DNA of 7,236 nucleotides, from NCBI GenBank assembly GCA_937907435.1, contig CALCIA010000086.1, positions 1-7,236 of the forward strand. Direction: 5' to 3'. Positions 5,894-7,236 of the stretch are shown piece by piece. The number at the start of each line of letters is the position of its first letter. The first letter of the stretch is position 1. This stretch comes from an uncultured Actinomycetes bacterium. Lineage in GTDB: Bacteria > Actinomycetota > Thermoleophilia > Solirubrobacterales > 70-9. The notes below the pieces were generated by a model that had not been told where the DNA came from, searched no databases, and saw only the letters and a program-made list of their open reading frames with translations. Position numbers and translations under genes: made by a program.

Positions 5894-6797
5894 TCAGATC
5901 AAAGTCGCCTATTGGCCCGGCTGCGTATCGCGCGGGTTCACGCCGGAGCTGCACGGCTCGATGGCGCTGGTCGCGCAGAAGCTGGGCATCGAGCTGGTCG
6001 AACTCGACCGTGCCAACTGCAGCGGCGCCGGCGTCATCGCCGAGCACAACCAGGAGCTCGCCGACACGCTGAACGCGCGCACCTTCGCGCTAGCCCAGCA
6101 GACCGGGCTCTCGATGATGAACATCTGCTCGACCTGCCAGGGCGCGCAGTCGGAGTGCCAGCAGCGCCTTGACGCCGACTCCGGCTACCGGGCGCACATC
6201 AACGAGGTGCTCTCGGGCCAGGGGCTCTCCTACGAGAAGTCCGCCGACGGCTCCTGGAACAACAAAAACTTCCTCTGGCTGCTGGTCGAGGACTACGGCC
6301 TCGACCGCCTCGCCGCCCAGGTGAAACGGCCGCTCTCCGGCCTGCGCGTCGGCCCCTTCTACGGCTGCTACATCGTGCGGCCGAAGGAGCGCCTCGGCTA
6401 CGACTCCTACCCGGACCGCGACATCTACCTGGAGAAGGTCATCGAGACCCTCGGCGGCCAGATCGTCGAGTACGACGGGGCGCGCAAATGCTGCGGCTTC
6501 CCGGTCATCACGATGAACCGCGAGACCTCCCTCTCCCAGGCGGGCACCCACGTCGGCGACGCGATCGACGCCGGCGCCGACTGCCTCGTCACCCCCTGCC
6601 CCCTCTGCCACCTGAACCTGGACATGCAGCAGCCCGAGGCCGCCAAGGTCGTCAACCGTGACCTCGGCCTCGCCGTCCTCCACCTCCCCCAACTGGTCGG
6701 CCTGGCCCTCGGCGCAACCCCGAAGGAACTGGGCATGGACAAGCACATCGCCTCGACCAAGTGGGTCCAGGAGCGCCTGACCGCGGTTCCGGCGTAG
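5886..6797 (+). CDS. sdhE: HdrB/SdhE-like CCG-domain subunit of class E succinate:quinone oxidoreductase
   Basis: The product is 303 aa, typical for HdrB and class E SdhE proteins. (The symbol sdhE is also used for an unrelated FAD-assembly factor.) It has two cysteine-rich halves. The C-terminal half is canonical: C161, then C202-C203-G204, then C238-x2-C241, with 33 residues between G204 and C238. The N-terminal half has C13, then N44-C45-S46, then C81-x2-C84, so the first cysteine of the CCG triplet is Asn and the Gly is Ser. By analogy with HdrB the canonical half should bind a non-cubane [4Fe-4S]-type cluster. In characterised SdhE one half is reported to bind zinc, which would suit the degenerate half here. 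There are no transmembrane helices; membrane contact would be peripheral. It is last in the sdhABE operon, followed after 23 nt by a terminator, so it takes the place of the SdhC/SdhD anchors. The closing block HLPQLVGLALG (266-276) is HdrB-like. Confidence 0.92.
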   Translation: MADQIKVAYWPGCVSRGFTPELHGSMALVAQKLGIELVELDRANCSGAGVIAEHNQELADTLNARTFALAQQTGLSMMNICSTCQGAQSECQQRLDADSGYRAHINEVLSGQGLSYEKSADGSWNNKNFLWLLVEDYGLDRLAAQVKRPLSGLRVGPFYGCYIVRPKERLGYDSYPDRDIYLEKVIETLGGQIVEYDGARKCCGFPVITMNRETSLSQAGTHVGDAIDAGADCLVTPCPLCHLNLDMQQPEAAKVVNRDLGLAVLHLPQLVGLALGATPKELGMDKHIASTKWVQERLTAVPA

Positions 6798-6820
6798 TAC
6801 GCGGCGACAGCAGGCTTTCG

Positions 6821-6848
6821 AAGGGCGGGCCGGAGACGGCCCGCCCTT
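6821..6848 (+). terminator. Terminator hairpin of the sdhABE operon
   Basis: A perfect 11-bp stem (aagggcgggcc, 6821-6831, with 6838-6848) closes a 6-nt loop (ggagac). It starts 23 nt after the last stop codon. The T tract is only three bases (6847-6849), typical of GC-rich actinobacterial terminators. It marks the operon end after the third subunit. Confidence 0.8.
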
Positions 6849-6878
6849 TGTATGGGGTCTGGTGGGCATCCGTCGCGC

Positions 6879-6921
6879 GGTTAGGGACGGGCACCCTTAG
6901 GCGAGAGTCCGGTTAGGGACG
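6879..6921 (+). repeat. 11-bp direct repeat
   Basis: ggttagggacg occurs at 6879-6889 and again at 6911-6921, a 32-bp period, immediately before the hairpin at 6922. The second copy abuts the first arm of that hairpin. No function is evident; it might be a duplicated insertion flank. Confidence 0.5.
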
Positions 6922-6971
6922 CGCCCCTCTCGCCACGGCCCGGGCAGGCTGTGGCCGTGGCGAGAGGGGCG
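6922..6971. repeat. Perfect 19-bp hairpin at the edge of the dispersed repeat
   Basis: The arms 6922-6940 and 6953-6971 are perfectly complementary (core gcccctctcgccacggcc), with a 12-nt loop (6941-6952). The right arm and loop belong to the 80-bp repeat; the left arm is extra sequence absent from copy 1. An alternative 8-bp pairing of ggcgagag (6900-6907) with 6927-6934 would compete with it. Confidence 0.75.
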
Positions 6972-7019
6972 GGTGTGCGGAAGGTGTGGAGGGTCCGGGA
7001 CGGGAGCGTCACGGGAGTG
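6940..7019 (-). repeat. Dispersed 80-bp repeat, copy 2 (inverted)
   Basis: This is the reverse complement of 191-270 with 9 mismatches by hand count over 80 ungapped positions. The shared core (6940-6992) differs at a single base, and most divergence lies at 6993-6999. The two copies bracket the four-gene block in opposite orientation. It lies downstream of the operon terminator, so it is not needed for sdh expression. Confidence 0.8.
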
Positions 7020-7094
7020 AGTCGGGCGTGACACGGATCCGTCACGGAGGTCTGACGTCGTCACAGAGATGCCGGGGTCTCCACGCTTTCTCCC

Positions 7095-7108
7095 GTGTTG
7101 TCCAACAC
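7095..7108. promoter_or_regulatory. Short operator-like palindrome
   Basis: gtgttgtccaacac has 6-bp perfect half-sites (gtgttg/caacac) around a 2-bp centre. The size suits a dimeric regulator site, but no adjacent gene start is in the window, so its role is a guess. Confidence 0.3.
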
Positions 7109-7115
7109 CGACTTC

Positions 7116-7165
7116 CGCGCTGCGTGGATTGACCGTGCTATAGGGGCCCTAAATCACGCAGCGCG
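7116..7165. repeat. Bulged 14-bp stem-loop
   Basis: The left arm (7116-7130, cgcgctgcgtggatt) pairs with the right arm (7152-7165, aatcacgcagcgcg) over 14 bp with one bulged g. The loop is 21 nt and contains ctataggggcccta. There is no T tract on either side, so it is not an obvious terminator. It could be an RNA element or a palindromic insertion. Confidence 0.5.
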
Positions 7166-7236
7166 TTATCGGGCCTTGATTTCGGCCCGAAAAAGGGCTC
7201 CCCAGGGCCGGAAAGTGTGACGTTCCCGGCATCTCT

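Larger units (their letters stand above)
6798..7236. other. Non-coding region downstream of the sdh operon
   Basis: No gene is recognised here. The stretch contains the operon terminator (6821-6848), a direct repeat, an inverted copy of the 80-bp dispersed repeat with an attached 19-bp hairpin, several GTCAC/GTGAC pentamers, a short palindrome (7095-7108) and a bulged 14-bp stem-loop (7116-7165). The last 70 bases are G/C-rich with competing ggccc/gggcc pairings (7171-7209). They may be the upstream region of a gene starting beyond the window, but no start or promoter can be assigned. Confidence 0.65.

Noticed and set aside
191..7019. Composite transposon with the 80-bp repeats as terminal inverted repeats
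   Set aside because: No transposase or integrase is encoded between them, no target-site duplication was found outside the copies, and the cargo includes a core respiratory operon. A dispersed intergenic repeat is simpler.
7129..7157. Sigma-70 promoter from ttgacc with a -10 about 17 bp downstream
   Set aside because: The hexamer at that spacing (aatcac) is a poor -10, and both parts lie in the arms of the stem-loop at 7116-7165.
7171..7198. Terminator from the gggcc/ggccc hairpin near the right edge
   Set aside because: The stem is only 5 bp, several alternative partners exist, and it is followed by A rather than T on the plus strand.

Overview
This is a GC-rich bacterial window whose codon third positions are almost always G or C. 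It also uses GTG starts and has first-in-transcript genes that appear to lack Shine-Dalgarno sites. This fits a high-GC actinobacterium. The anchor-less succinate dehydrogenase set suggests a deep-branching actinobacterial class such as Thermoleophilia, but that placement is inference; no rRNA or other phylogenetic marker is present.

Layout. Positions 1-523 hold no convincing gene but are densely structured: two related long hairpins (10-50 and 66-116), a third hairpin (311-349), one copy of an 80-bp dispersed repeat (191-270), and a 20-bp perfect inverted repeat with a 76-nt spacer (406-521). Positions 524-1699 (minus) encode an M50/site-2 family membrane metalloprotease with two C-terminal CBS domains. 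It is divergent from an M28-type zinc peptidase with hydrophobic insertions (1723-2940, plus). Only 23 bp separate the two starts, so their promoters must overlap.

Positions 3027-6797 are a tightly coupled three-gene operon on the plus strand: sdhA (covalent-FAD flavoprotein), sdhB (iron-sulfur subunit with an HdrC-like C-terminal half) and an HdrB/SdhE-like CCG-domain subunit. sdhA and sdhB overlap by 1 nt, and sdhB and sdhE overlap by 8 nt. A strong terminator hairpin (6821-6848) follows directly, so no haem-binding SdhC/SdhD anchors belong to this operon. The set reads as a class E (SdhABE-type) succinate:quinone oxidoreductase. An extra cysteine in SdhB predicts a second [4Fe-4S] cluster in place of the usual [3Fe-4S] centre.

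Positions 6798-7236 are again non-coding and structured. They hold the terminator, a direct repeat, the inverted second copy of the 80-bp repeat (6940-7019) with a 19-bp hairpin built onto its edge (6922-6971), a small palindrome (7095-7108) and a long bulged stem-loop (7116-7165). The most unusual material lies in these two flanks and in the cofactor-ligand pattern of the Sdh complex.
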